Of a DNA stretch of 43,865 nucleotides, positions 35,620-43,865 are shown piece by piece. The stretch's first letter is position 1. The number at the start of each line of letters is the position of its first letter. This DNA comes from Lysobacter arseniciresistens ZS79 (GTDB lineage Bacteria; Pseudomonadota; Gammaproteobacteria; Xanthomonadales; Xanthomonadaceae): positions 1-43,865 of the forward strand of contig NZ_AVPT01000022.1 of the NCBI RefSeq assembly GCF_000768335.1, in the 5' to 3' direction. A model generated the notes under the pieces. That model ran no database searches. It was not told where the DNA came from and saw only the letters and a list, made by a program, of their open reading frames with translations. Both the position numbers and the translations under genes were made by a program.

Positions 35620-36468
35620 ATGTCCTCTCCACGCTACGCCGTGATCGGCCACCCGGTCTCACATTCGCTGTCCCCCCTCATCCATGCGCGCTTCGGCAAG
35701 CAGGCGGGCATCGCGCTGGAGTACGGCGCGATCGACGCGCCGCGGGAGAACTTCGACGCGGCGCTGGCGGCGTTCGCGGCCGAGGGCGGCGTCGGCGCCA
35801 ACGTCACCCTGCCGCACAAGCAGCGCGCGGCCGGCATCTGCGGCCACCTGACCGAGCGCGCGCGCCGCGCCGGCGTGGTCAACACGCTGGTGCGCACCGC
35901 CACCGGCTGGGACGGCGACAACACCGACGGCGTCGGCCTGGTGCGCGACCTCACCAGCCGCCACGGCCAGGACCTGCGCGGCCGCAAGGTGCTGCTGCTG
36001 GGCGCCGGCGGCGCGGCCCAGGGCGTCGCCCCGGCGCTGCTGGACGCCGGCATCGCCGACCTGTTCATCGTCAACCGCACCGACACCCGCAGCGACGCGC
36101 TGGCCGACGCGCTGGGCGAGCCGCGGCGGGTGCACCCGCGCTACTTCAACGACCTCGGCGCGATCGGTTCGTTCGACCTGATCATCAACGCGACTTCGAT
36201 CGCACGGACCAGCCGCGGCGAGCTGGTGCTGCCGGGCTCGCTGATCGCGCCACGTTGCGACGTGGTCGACCTCGGCTACGGCGAGGCGGCGATCCCGTTC
36301 CTGTCGTGGGCGCGGGCGTCCGGCGCCGACCACGTGATCGACGGCCTCGGCATGCTGGTCGAGCAGGCCGCCGAAAGCTTCCTCGTCTGGCACGGCGTGC
36401 GACCCGACGGCGACGCGGTCTACGACGAATTGCGCGCGCGCGAGTCATCGATGGCGACCGCCGGCTGA
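35620..36468 (+). CDS. aroE: Shikimate dehydrogenase
   Basis: This 282-residue enzyme reduces 3-dehydroshikimate to shikimate with NADPH, on the way to chorismate. The substrate site [15 protein letters not shown], catalytic Lys67 in [10 protein letters not shown] and Asp103 in GDNTDG are present, followed by the NADP-binding [11 protein letters not shown] (about residue 130) and NATS. The length is normal. The ATG at 35620 fits family starts. A YkgJ-type gene follows after two bases. The chorismate made by this pathway is the substrate of the chorismatase 2 kb away, but aroE genes are not normally pigment genes, so proximity may be chance. Confidence 0.96.
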   Translation: MSSPRYAVIGHPVSHSLSPLIHARFGKQAGIALEYGAIDAPRENFDAALAAFAAEGGVGANVTLPHKQRAAGICGHLTERARRAGVVNTLVRTATGWDGDNTDGVGLVRDLTSRHGQDLRGRKVLLLGAGGAAQGVAPALLDAGIADLFIVNRTDTRSDALADALGEPRRVHPRYFNDLGAIGSFDLIINATSIARTSRGELVLPGSLIAPRCDVVDLGYGEAAIPFLSWARASGADHVIDGLGMLVEQAAESFLVWHGVRPDGDAVYDELRARESSMATAG

Positions 36469-36470
36469 CG

Positions 36471-36758
36471 ATGGAGTGCCGCGCGCTGTGCGGCGCCTGC
36501 TGCACGGCGCCGTCGATCACCTCGCCGATCCCCGGCATGCCCGCCGGCAAGCCGGCCGGCGTGCCTTGCGTGCAACTGGACGAGCGGATGCGCTGCCGGC
36601 TGTTCGGCCGCCCCGAGCGGCCGGCCTTCTGCGCCTCGCTGCGACCGGGCCCGGACATGTGCGGAAGCAGTCGCGCGCAGGCGCTGGCGATGCTGGCCGC
36701 GCTGGAGGAAGCCACCCGGCCCTCGCCATCCGACACGGCGGCGCCGCGTAACCCGTAG
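36471..36758 (+). CDS. YkgJ family cysteine-cluster protein
   Basis: This 95-residue protein begins [14 protein letters not shown], and further cysteines in [21 protein letters not shown] and DMCGSS complete the CxxCC pattern of the YkgJ family (putative zinc- or iron-binding, UPF0153). The function is unknown. It starts two bases after the aroE stop and is probably co-translated. The stop is 19 bases from the convergent carbonic anhydrase gene, with no terminator between. Confidence 0.85.
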   Translation: MECRALCGACCTAPSITSPIPGMPAGKPAGVPCVQLDERMRCRLFGRPERPAFCASLRPGPDMCGSSRAQALAMLAALEEATRPSPSDTAAPRNP

Positions 36759-36777
36759 GACGACCCGGCGGCGCGCG

Positions 36778-37314
36778 TCAGCCCATCGACAGGTACTGGT
36801 CCTTCAGCCGCATGTAGTGGCCGGCGCTGTAGCGCAGCTGCTCGATCTCCCGCTCGCCGAGCCTGCGCACGAACCGCGCCGGGTTGCCGAGCCACAGCTC
36901 GCCCTCGCCGACGGTCTTGCCCGGCGGCACCACCGCGCCGGCACCGACGAAGCCGAACGCCTCCACCACCGCGCCATCGAGCACGGTCGAGCCCATCCCG
37001 ATCAGGGCGAAGTCGCCGATCCGGCAGGCGTGCACGATCGCGCCGTGGCCGACCGTGACGTCGCTGCCGATCACCGTCGGGAACCCGCCCGGTCGGGTGA
37101 ATGGCCCCTCGTGGGTGACGTGGACGATGGTGCCGTCCTGGATGTTGGTGCGCGCGCCGATCTCGATCGAGTTGACGTCGCCGCGGACCACGCAGCCGGG
37201 CCAGATCGAGACGTCGTCGCCGAGGGTGACGCGGCCGATGACGGTCGCCGCCGGGTCGACGTACACACGCTCGCCGAGCGCGGGGAGGTGGTCGAGAAAG
37301 GGTCGGATGCTCAT
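36778..37314 (-). CDS. Gamma-carbonic anhydrase-like hexapeptide protein (YrdA type)
   Basis: This 178-residue left-handed beta-helix protein has hexapeptide repeats (VIGRVTLGDDVSIWPGCVVR, IEIGARTNIQDGTIVHV, VTVGHGAIVHACRIGDFALI). The three metal-ligand histidines of the gamma-CA family are at IVHV.H, VGHG and VHAC. Many YrdA relatives have little measured anhydrase activity, so the catalytic role is likely but not certain. The ATG at 37314 follows TAGAAT by six bases. It is divergent from xth, with 65 bases between the two start codons. Confidence 0.88.
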   Translation of the reverse strand: MSIRPFLDHLPALGERVYVDPAATVIGRVTLGDDVSIWPGCVVRGDVNSIEIGARTNIQDGTIVHVTHEGPFTRPGGFPTVIGSDVTVGHGAIVHACRIGDFALIGMGSTVLDGAVVEAFGFVGAGAVVPPGKTVGEGELWLGNPARFVRRLGEREIEQLRYSAGHYMRLKDQYLSMG

Positions 37315-37320
37315 GCGCGC

Positions 37321-37326
37321 ATTCTA
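37321..37326 (-). promoter_or_regulatory. -10 box TAGAAT placed for a leaderless carbonic anhydrase mRNA
   Basis: TAGAAT on the minus strand, then GCGCGC, then ATG. It faces the xth promoter 40 bases away. Confidence 0.6.
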
Positions 37327-37366
37327 GCGGGCCGGTGCAGTCCGGGCGGGCGCGGCGGCGCCCGGC

Positions 37367-37372
37367 TAGACT
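37367..37372 (+). promoter_or_regulatory. xth: -10 box TAGACT placed for a leaderless xth mRNA
   Basis: TAGACT, then GCGGGGC, then the xth ATG. The gap is G-rich, so GGGG could act as a weak ribosome site if transcription starts further upstream. Confidence 0.5.
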
Positions 37373-37379
37373 GCGGGGC

Positions 37380-38153
37380 ATGAAAATCGCCAGCTGGAAC
37401 GTGAACTCCCTCAACGTCCGCCTGCCGCACCTGGAGCAGTGGCTGCGGGCCGCGGCGCCGGAGGTGGTCGGGCTGCAGGAGACCAAGCTCGACGACATGC
37501 GCTTCCCCGACGACGCGCTGGCCGCGCTCGGCTACCGCAGCGTGTTCACCGGGCAGAAGACCTACAACGGCGTGGCGATCCTCTCGCGCGAGCCGGCGAC
37601 CGACGTGCAGATGGGCATCCCCGGCTTCGGCGACGAGCAGAAGCGGGTGATCGCGGCGACCGTCGGCGACGTGCGCGTGGTCAACCTGTACGTGGTCAAC
37701 GGCCAGGACGTCGGCACCGACAAGTACGCCTACAAACTGCGCTGGCTGGAGGCGGTGCACGGCTGGCTCGCCGCCGAGCTGCAGGCGCACCCGCGGCTGG
37801 TGGTGCTGGGCGACTTCAACATCGCCCCGGACGAGCGCGACGTGCACGACCCGGTACGCTGGAACGAGCACCACATCCTGACCTCGACGCCCGAGCGCGA
37901 CGCGCTGCGGCGGCTGCTCGACCTCGGCCTGCACGACGCCTACCGGCTGCATCACGACGGCGCCGGCGAGTTCAGCTGGTGGGATTACCGGCAGGCCGCG
38001 TTCCGCCGCAACCTCGGGCTGCGGATCGACCTGACCCTGGTGTCGGACGCGCTGCGGCCGGTGGCGGTGGCGGCGGGGATCGACCGCGAGCCGCGCACCT
38101 GGGAGCGGCCGAGCGACCACGCGCCGGCCTGGGTGCAGCTGGCCGCGATCTAG
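37380..38153 (+). CDS. xth: Exodeoxyribonuclease III (AP endonuclease)
   Basis: This 257-residue enzyme of the exonuclease III family cuts DNA at abasic sites and removes 3' blocks. Catalytic segments are MKIASWNVNSLNVRL, LQETKLDD (Glu34), VVNGQDVGTDKYAYKL, VLGDFNIAPDERDVHD, LRIDLTLVSDAL and the final SDHAPAWVQL. The length is normal (E. coli 268). It is convergent with the OmpA-like gene, with 16 bases between stops. A start further upstream would overlap the promoter, so I use the ATG at 37380. Confidence 0.95.
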   Translation: MKIASWNVNSLNVRLPHLEQWLRAAAPEVVGLQETKLDDMRFPDDALAALGYRSVFTGQKTYNGVAILSREPATDVQMGIPGFGDEQKRVIAATVGDVRVVNLYVVNGQDVGTDKYAYKLRWLEAVHGWLAAELQAHPRLVVLGDFNIAPDERDVHDPVRWNEHHILTSTPERDALRRLLDLGLHDAYRLHHDGAGEFSWWDYRQAAFRRNLGLRIDLTLVSDALRPVAVAAGIDREPRTWERPSDHAPAWVQLAAI

Positions 38154-38169
38154 CCGCGGCCAGGCCGGG

Positions 38170-39003
38170 TCACAGCACCCGGAACTCGATCCGCCGGTTG
38201 CGCGCGCGGCCCTCGGCGGTCGTGTTGTCGGCCACCGGCCGGTCGGGGCCGAAACCCTGCACGCCGAGGTTGTCGGGCGCGACGCCGACACTTTCCAGGT
38301 AGGCCTTGACCGCGATCGCGCGCTGCAGGCTCAGCGCGACGTTGGCCTCGCGCTGGCCGACGTCGTCGGTGTGGCCGATCACCTGCACCTGCTGGTCGCC
38401 GACCTGCTTCATCGCCACCGCCATCTCGTCGAGGATCGCTCGGCCGGCGGGGGTCAGGGTCGCGCTGCCGCTCTGGAACTCGATGATGCGGTCGGCCAGC
38501 GCCTGGTCGAGCAGCTGCTGCTGGCGGTTGCCGCCGCCGCGCAGGGCGTTGCGGACGAGGTAGTTGGGGCCGGCGGCGGTGGCCAGGGTGCTGGCGAGCT
38601 GCTGGCGCTCGGCCTCGTTGGCGACCTCGCCGCTGATGCGCACGCTGCTGCCATCGACCACCAGCTCGCCGCGGCGGACCTGCTGCAGGTCCGGCCCGAG
38701 CATCGCGACCACGCGCTCGCCCCAGTTGGGCGGCGCCATCACCGTGCCGACCTCGATCCGGTCGACCACGCGCCCGGCGCCGTACAGCTCGCGCAGGCGG
38801 GCCAGCACCGCGGCGCGGGTGGCCTCGTCGGGGACGGTGCCGGCGGCGATCACCGGCTGGTCGGCGCGGGTCGCGGCCGACGCGGGGGCGGCGACCTGGG
38901 CGGACACCGCCGGTGCCAGCAGCAATGCCAGCAACAGGCCGTACCAGGGGCGCGGCAACAGGGACGGGACGGAGGTGAACCGCGGGCAGGAAACGACGCG
39001 CAT
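38170..39003 (-). CDS. OmpA-family peptidoglycan-binding protein linked to type VI secretion
   Basis: This 277-residue protein has an N-terminal hydrophobic signal or anchor (about 20-35, WYGLLLALLLAPAVSAQ), a BON-like middle (VDGSSVRISGEVANEAERQQ) and a C-terminal OmpA domain: IEFQSGSATLTPAGRAIL, VQVIGHTDDVGQREANV, GFGPDRPVADN and GRARNRRIEFRVL. The OmpA domain should bind the peptide of peptidoglycan. It follows tagF with one base between and is on the tssM-tagF transcript. It may anchor the T6SS membrane complex to the cell wall, as TagL does elsewhere, but no lipobox is present. Confidence 0.82.
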   Translation of the reverse strand: MRVVSCPRFTSVPSLLPRPWYGLLLALLLAPAVSAQVAAPASAATRADQPVIAAGTVPDEATRAAVLARLRELYGAGRVVDRIEVGTVMAPPNWGERVVAMLGPDLQQVRRGELVVDGSSVRISGEVANEAERQQLASTLATAAGPNYLVRNALRGGGNRQQQLLDQALADRIIEFQSGSATLTPAGRAILDEMAVAMKQVGDQQVQVIGHTDDVGQREANVALSLQRAIAVKAYLESVGVAPDNLGVQGFGPDRPVADNTTAEGRARNRRIEFRVL

Positions 39004-39004
39004 G

Positions 39005-40000
39005 TCAGGTACCGAGGAAGGTTTCGTTGAAGGTCCTGCGCGCCTGGCGCAGCGAGAGGTCGTCGCGGGCGACGAAGCTGACCAGCCGGTTGAGCGCGTA
39101 GTCGCCGTCGACCTGGTCCTCGACCCACTCGGCGTCGTCGACCCGGATCACGTGCTCGTCGGCCACCTGCGGGTCCAGCACCGCATGCAGCGTGCGCGGG
39201 TCGGCGCCATTGAAGCCGACCACCAGTTGCGGCCCGCCAGTGTCGTCGCCGTCACGGATGAACAGCACCAGCTCGAAGTCGGCGCGGCCGAGGAAGCCGG
39301 CCAGCAGGTCCAGCCACAACGCCGCCACCAGCGGCCGGTACAGCGCGTCGGCCGGCAGCGGCAGCGACAGCGCCTTGTCGATCCGGCCGCTGCCGCCGGC
39401 GATCAGCGGCTGCATCAGCAGGCCCAGCGCAGGCAGCACCCAGCGCAGCTGCAGCTGCGGATGACCGGACTGGCGCAACAGGCCCTGCAGCATGCCGATG
39501 TCCTGCAGGTCGATGAAGTCGTCGAACGGCGCGTCGTAGTCGTGCGGGTCGGCGCTGGCCTGGATGCGCGCCTCGGCCAGCGCGCGCAGCACCTCGCCGG
39601 CGTCCTCGGCGGCGACCGCCTCGCGGCCGTGGCGGGCCAGCCCGGACCACAGCCGCGACAGCGCCAGCGGGCTGCGGCCGATGAAGGCCAGCGGCTCGGT
39701 CAGCTCGATCCGGGTCGCGGCCAGGAACGGGAAGCGGCGCTCGGACGCATCGTGGCTGGGGACGAAGTGGCCGCCGATCGCGACCCGGCTGCGCGAGCCG
39801 AGGAAGGCGAAGTGCAGCGGCCGGGCGCTGTCGTACAGCCGCTTCCAGTCCGGCGAGCGCGCCAGCAGCTCGATGCCGCCGCCGGCCCAGCGGTCCAGCG
39901 TCGCCATCAGGCCGTGCTGGTCGGGCGTGCGGACGAAGTCGCCGCGGCTGGGCAGCTTGCCGAAGCAGCCCAGCGGCCGGCCGGTGTCGACCGCGACCAT
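39005..40000 (-). CDS. tagF: Type VI secretion protein TagF/ImpM, extended form
   Basis: This 331-residue protein opens with CFGKLPSRGDFVRTP, the TagF/ImpM signature, and continues with GGGIELLARSPDWKRLY, FAFLGSRSRVAIGGHFVPSH and RRFPFLAATRIELTEPLAF. TagF represses T6SS after translation in Pseudomonas. That protein is about 226 residues, so about 100 C-terminal residues here are extra; they include PFDDFIDLQDIGML, WVLPALGLLMQPLI and VIRVDDAEWVEDQVDGD. The ATG at 40000 shares one base with the tssM stop (TGATG). Confidence 0.85.
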   Translation of the reverse strand: MVAVDTGRPLGCFGKLPSRGDFVRTPDQHGLMATLDRWAGGGIELLARSPDWKRLYDSARPLHFAFLGSRSRVAIGGHFVPSHDASERRFPFLAATRIELTEPLAFIGRSPLALSRLWSGLARHGREAVAAEDAGEVLRALAEARIQASADPHDYDAPFDDFIDLQDIGMLQGLLRQSGHPQLQLRWVLPALGLLMQPLIAGGSGRIDKALSLPLPADALYRPLVAALWLDLLAGFLGRADFELVLFIRDGDDTGGPQLVVGFNGADPRTLHAVLDPQVADEHVIRVDDAEWVEDQVDGDYALNRLVSFVARDDLSLRQARRTFNETFLGT

Positions 40001-43000
40001 CAGGGCGCCTCCGCCGGTGCGGCGGTGGCGGTCGACGCGCCGCCCGGCACCGCCGGCGTCGCGCCGGCCACCAGCGCCGGCAGTTGCAGCCCGAGCGCGT
40101 CGTTGCCGTCGCTGTTGGGCTGCACCACGCTGACGATCCGCAGCTCCACCTCGACCTCGGCGCCGTCGCGTTCCCACGCCAGCCGGTAATGGTTCTTGCC
40201 GAGGCTCTGCTTGCGCGCGGCCTCGAACATCCGCGCCATCGCCTGGTCGCCGGGCTCGTTGAACACGTCGATCCCCCGGCCGTCGCCGGTCACCGCCGCG
40301 ATCCGCACCCCCGGCACGCCCTGGCCGGGCAACTGGAAGGTGTGCCACTGAGGCGGCGTGTTGCGGTAACGCAGCTGCTGGCCGTCGATGGTGACCGTGT
40401 ATTCGCGACCGCGCGCCGCCAGCGGCAGGATCTCGATCACCATCGTCGGGCCGTCGCCGGCGGCGCTGGCACCGACCCAGCGGCCGTAGTTGGCAACCAG
40501 TTCCGGCCGCAGGTTGATGCCGATGTCGGCCCACTGGCGCGCGGTCAGCGTGTTGCCGCGGCGGATCACCAGCGAACCCAGCGCGTCCTCGCCGAACTTG
40601 GCGATCGCGCCCTGCGGGCCGAACATCCGCTCGATGTCCGACGGCGCCGCCTCCACCGTCGCGTTCGGCGAGTACGGGTAGCGCTGGCCGATGCCCTCGG
40701 CGAACGGCTTGTGCACCTGGGCCGCCCAGGTCCGGTTGATCTCGGCCTCGGTCGGCGGCACCAGCGCGGAGAAGCCCTGCATCAGCGGCCGCAGCAGCAG
40801 CGGGCGCAGGGCGTCGCGCTGGTCCTGGGCGAGGCCGTTGAGCATCTGTTCATCGACCAGCCGCAGCGCGGCCGCCAGTTCGGAGCCCTCGCCGTCGAAA
40901 GTCTGCTGCATCAGCTGGCGGGTGCCCGGGCCCGGGTCGCCCTGGGTCTTGATCGCGTTGAAGCGGGTACGGACCTTGCCGAGCGCCTCGAAGTACTGGT
41001 CCAGCAGCGGCGGGTTGCCCTCGTGGGTGGCCAGCAACCGCGCCAGGCCGGCGAACTCCTGGCCGATCGGGCCGGCCGCGGCCGGGGCTTTGGCGCCGGT
41101 CCCGGGGTCCACCTCGACCGCCACCGACGTCGGGTTGCGGCGCATGATCACCCGGTTGAACCAGGCCACGAAGCCGCCGCGGGCGGCGTCGGCGACCGCG
41201 CTGGCGGCGGCCGGGTTGTCCCACACGGTCTGCCGGTTGACCTCCTCCAGCAGCGCGCGCAGCGGCGAGGCGGCCGGGTCGCCGAGGCGGTTCATGCGTG
41301 CCACCGCGTCGGCGAAGTCCTCGAACCGCGCCAGTCCGACGCCGAGCAGCAGCTTGCGCCATTCGCGCGCGTATTCGGCCTTGTACAGGGCGGTCAGCTC
41401 CTGGGCGATGTGCTGCGGGCTGCCGGCGAGGGTCAGGTCGTTCTGGACGGTCGCCTCCAGCACCCAGTCGGTGCTGCTCAGCTCGGTGGTGGCGGCCTCG
41501 GCGATCGCGTCCTCGACGTACTCCTCCCACGCCTCGCGGGTGAAGGTGCCGGGGATCTGGTGGCTGCCGGTCAGCAGGTCGCCGCCGTCCTCGCCGAGCA
41601 GGCTGGCGACGGACACCGGGCTGAACCGCGTCGCCGCGCGCGCCTTGATCTGCGCGTACACGCGGTCGCGCGCCGGGGTGCCCTTCATCACCGCGCGCAG
41701 GGCCTGGCGGCTGTCGTCGACCAGGCTGTAGCGGTTCTCGACCTCCGGCCAGTCCGGGTGCCCGGCCTGGGCGACGTAGAACGTCATCAGCCGGCCGGCC
41801 GCACGCAGCATGTCCTCGCGCGGCATCGCGCCGCGGTTGGCCTCCAGCCAGCCGCGCCAGAAGCGGGTCAGCTGGTCGCCCAAATGGGTGGCCTCGACCT
41901 TCGAGCCGTCGGCCAGCATCAGATAGGTCTTGAGCGCGTTGTAGGCGTCCTGGGTGTCGGTCGGCGAGGCGTCGCGGTAGAGCTGGCCGGTGCCGGCGGT
42001 CGCGTCGGCGCCGTCATCGGCCTGCCCATCGCCCTGCCCGTCGGCCGGCGCGCCAACCCGCGGCGGCCGCAGCTCGCCGGCGCTGGCGACGACCTTGCCG
42101 AGGTAGTCCTCGATCCGCGTCGTGGTCGGATCCAGCATCAGCTGGCGCATGCCGTGGAAGTACTCGCGGCGCAGCGTCGCCTCGATCGCCTCGCCCTGGT
42201 ACAGGCCCAGACCGAGGCTGAGCGGGTGGTCGTCGCGGTAGCGCTCCAGCTGGCCGAGGCGGTCCTGCAGCACCAGCAATGCCTCGACCCGCGACTGCAG
42301 GTCGACCTTGCCTTCCTGCAGGGCGATCGCCTTGTCGAGGTCGGCGCGCACGTCGGCGACCAGTTGGCGGTTGCCGGTGTACGACCAGGTCCAGCCGGTC
42401 AGGGCGATGCCCAGCGCCAGCACCGCGGCGCCGAACGCGGCGTAGCGCAGCCGGGTGCGGCCGGGGCTGGAGTACTGCCGCACCAGTTGCCGGTCGGCGA
42501 AGATCACCTTGCGGAACAGCCCGAGCAGGAAGTGGCTGCTGTCGGCCGGCGCCACCGCCTCCTCGCCGCCGCGGCCCGGCGGCAGGTCGAACTGGCGGCT
42601 GACGCGCTCCGACGCCGGCTGCACCGCGACGCCTTCCTGCAGCGCGCTGGTGAAGTAGAAGCCGCGGAACACCGGCTTGAACTGGTAGGGGTTCTCCTCG
42701 AACAGGGTGGCGATGAAGGTCTGCAGCGCCGGCTTGATGCCGGCGAACTCCATCGGCATCGTCAGCAGCCCCGGCGCGACCTCGCGGCCGCGCGCCATCG
42801 CCATCTGCGACAGTCCCATCTCGCGCAGGCCGTCGGACAGGATGTCGAAGTGGTGGTCGAACGCGGCCAGCGCGTCGGTCTGGGCGCTGACGTCGTAGGG
42901 CAGGGTCGCGCCCCAGGCGTTCTCGCGCTCGGACGGGTCGAGGTTGCGGAAGAAGTCGGTGAAGCCGCTGATCAGGTCGGCCTTGGTGAACACCACGTAG

Positions 43001-43770
43001 ACCGGGGCGTGCACCTCCAGCCGCTCGGTCAGCTCCTGCACGCGCTGGCGCAGGTTCTTGGCCAGCTCGATCGCGAACTCCGGCTTGCTGCCGGACAGCT
43101 CGGCGATCGAGGCGGCGATGATGATGCCGTTGATCGGCGCACGCGGGCGGTTCTTCTTCAGCAGGTCGAGGAAGGTCAGCCACTCCAGCCGGTCCTCGGC
43201 GCTGACCGAGTAGCGCCCGGCGGTGTCGAGCACGATGCCCTCGGTGGTGAAGTACCAGTCGCAGTTGCGGGTGCCGCCGAGGCCGTGGATGACGTTGCTG
43301 CGGTTGTCCTCGAACGGGAAGCGCAGGCCGGAATTGAGGATCGCGGTGCTCTTGCCGGCCGCCGGGTTGCCGATGATCACGTACCACGGCAACTCGTACA
43401 GCGCCGCGCTGCCGCGGGTCTGGCCGAGCTTGGACGACTTGATCGCCTTGACCGCCTCGGCCATGCGCTCGCGCAGCTGCTCGGCGTCGGCGCGCGCGGC
43501 CGGCTGGGCGCTGGCGACGGCGTGCTCGGCCTGGCGGTTGACCATCTCGTCGATCCGCTCGCCGGCGCGGCGGGCGCGGACCTTGCGCGCGATCACCACC
43601 AGCAGCCACACCGCGGCGGCGACCAGCACGGCCACCAGCAGCCAGCCGCCGGCGGCCAGCAGGCCGTCGACGCCGAAGTAGGCGACCGCGGCGGCGGCGG
43701 CGATGCCGAGCGCGGCGAGCACCCGGTAGTCGGTCAGCCAATAGCGGAGGTTCATCCAGAAACTGCTCAT
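40000..43770 (-). CDS. tssM: Type VI secretion membrane-complex protein TssM (IcmF)
   Basis: This 1256-residue protein has N-terminal transmembrane segments (about 17-35 and 41-61) and a cytoplasmic GTPase-like domain with Walker A GNPAAGKS (134-141) and IVLDTAGRY. A third helix follows near 440-460 (AAFGAAVLALGIALTGWTW), then the large periplasmic part (LWATHEGNPP-like helices, TVTIDGQQLRYRNTP) ending in a Pro/Ala-rich tail. TssM spans the inner membrane and with TssL and TssJ forms the trans-envelope complex. The start has no strong ribosome site. The upstream gene ends 15 bases before it. Confidence 0.95.
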   Translation of the reverse strand: MSSFWMNLRYWLTDYRVLAALGIAAAAAVAYFGVDGLLAAGGWLLVAVLVAAAVWLLVVIARKVRARRAGERIDEMVNRQAEHAVASAQPAARADAEQLRERMAEAVKAIKSSKLGQTRGSAALYELPWYVIIGNPAAGKSTAILNSGLRFPFEDNRSNVIHGLGGTRNCDWYFTTEGIVLDTAGRYSVSAEDRLEWLTFLDLLKKNRPRAPINGIIIAASIAELSGSKPEFAIELAKNLRQRVQELTERLEVHAPVYVVFTKADLISGFTDFFRNLDPSERENAWGATLPYDVSAQTDALAAFDHHFDILSDGLREMGLSQMAMARGREVAPGLLTMPMEFAGIKPALQTFIATLFEENPYQFKPVFRGFYFTSALQEGVAVQPASERVSRQFDLPPGRGGEEAVAPADSSHFLLGLFRKVIFADRQLVRQYSSPGRTRLRYAAFGAAVLALGIALTGWTWSYTGNRQLVADVRADLDKAIALQEGKVDLQSRVEALLVLQDRLGQLERYRDDHPLSLGLGLYQGEAIEATLRREYFHGMRQLMLDPTTTRIEDYLGKVVASAGELRPPRVGAPADGQGDGQADDGADATAGTGQLYRDASPTDTQDAYNALKTYLMLADGSKVEATHLGDQLTRFWRGWLEANRGAMPREDMLRAAGRLMTFYVAQAGHPDWPEVENRYSLVDDSRQALRAVMKGTPARDRVYAQIKARAATRFSPVSVASLLGEDGGDLLTGSHQIPGTFTREAWEEYVEDAIAEAATTELSSTDWVLEATVQNDLTLAGSPQHIAQELTALYKAEYAREWRKLLLGVGLARFEDFADAVARMNRLGDPAASPLRALLEEVNRQTVWDNPAAASAVADAARGGFVAWFNRVIMRRNPTSVAVEVDPGTGAKAPAAAGPIGQEFAGLARLLATHEGNPPLLDQYFEALGKVRTRFNAIKTQGDPGPGTRQLMQQTFDGEGSELAAALRLVDEQMLNGLAQDQRDALRPLLLRPLMQGFSALVPPTEAEINRTWAAQVHKPFAEGIGQRYPYSPNATVEAAPSDIERMFGPQGAIAKFGEDALGSLVIRRGNTLTARQWADIGINLRPELVANYGRWVGASAAGDGPTMVIEILPLAARGREYTVTIDGQQLRYRNTPPQWHTFQLPGQGVPGVRIAAVTGDGRGIDVFNEPGDQAMARMFEAARKQSLGKNHYRLAWERDGAEVEVELRIVSVVQPNSDGNDALGLQLPALVAGATPAVPGGASTATAAPAEAP

Positions 43771-43785
43771 CGGTGCATCCAGTCG

Positions 43786-43865
43786 TCAGGCGGTGGCCGT
43801 TGCGGCGGCCGGGGTTCGGGTATCGGCGTCGGTGCCGGGGGCGTCGGGGGCGGGGGCGTCGGGGG
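43786..43865 (-). CDS. C-terminal end of an upstream type VI gene (possibly tssL)
   Basis: Read leftwards from the right edge, one frame is open and ends in TGA at 43786. It encodes a low-complexity Pro/Ala/Asp tail that includes PDAPAPDAPGTDAD. In type VI operons the gene before tssM is usually tssL, so this may be its tail. Only 26 codons are visible and there is no conserved domain, so the assignment is by position alone. Confidence 0.35.
   Translation of the reverse strand, partial: PDAPAPDAPGTDADTRTPAAATATA

Overview
The window is very GC-rich, gene-dense chromosomal DNA from a gammaproteobacterium of the family Lysobacteraceae (Xanthomonadaceae), most like Lysobacter or Luteimonas. Four things point there: a xanthomonadin/aryl-polyene pigment cluster containing a XanB2-type chorismatase; an sX13-like small RNA just downstream of polA; dispersed REP-like palindromes with the core GTAGGAGCGAC; and many starts of the form TAGAAT plus 6-7 bases plus ATG. 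I see no integrase, transposase, phage gene, CRISPR array, tRNA or rRNA.

Layout. 1-5.4 kb (minus strand): a membrane-anchored ankyrin-repeat protein cut by the left edge, a YcgL protein, and a cyanide-insensitive-type cytochrome bd oxidase (cydA-cydB). 5.5-9.2 kb (plus): a secreted S9 peptidase with a strong terminator, then hemF, whose stop codon lies inside a REP element. 9.2-12.4 kb (minus): the sX13-like sRNA with its own terminator, then polA. 12.5-15.3 kb: a DUF2782 lipoprotein and chaB (plus) converge on uvrD (minus). 15.4-18.8 kb: a REP pair, a dipeptidyl-peptidase IV and a YdcF-like DUF218 protein (minus).

18.9-33.3 kb is the aryl-polyene (xanthomonadin-type) pigment locus. A plus-strand block holds a ketosynthase, its chain-length factor, a glycosyltransferase and a flavin-dependent halogenase. 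A long minus-strand operon, read from the acyl carrier protein leftwards, holds the ACP, a COG4648 membrane protein, an ApeI-like dehydratase, an acyltransferase, a LolA-like protein, an MMPL exporter, an ApeP-like dehydratase and a FabG-type ketoreductase. A second plus-strand block holds a second halogenase-like flavoprotein and the chorismatase. Together they could make 3-hydroxybenzoate from chorismate, extend it on an ACP through ketosynthase, ketoreductase and dehydratase cycles, halogenate the chain, move it to a lipid acceptor and export it to the outer membrane. No enzyme that activates or loads hydroxybenzoate is visible, so that step must be encoded elsewhere.

33.4-38.2 kb holds housekeeping genes: a small membrane protein, hemB, a PD40 beta-propeller protein, aroE, a YkgJ-type cysteine protein, a gamma-carbonic anhydrase and xth. 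38.2-43.9 kb (minus) is the edge of a type VI secretion cluster: tssM, tagF and an OmpA-family gene, with the C-terminal end of another gene at the right edge.

Functions are assigned by reading motifs in the translations. No database search was run.
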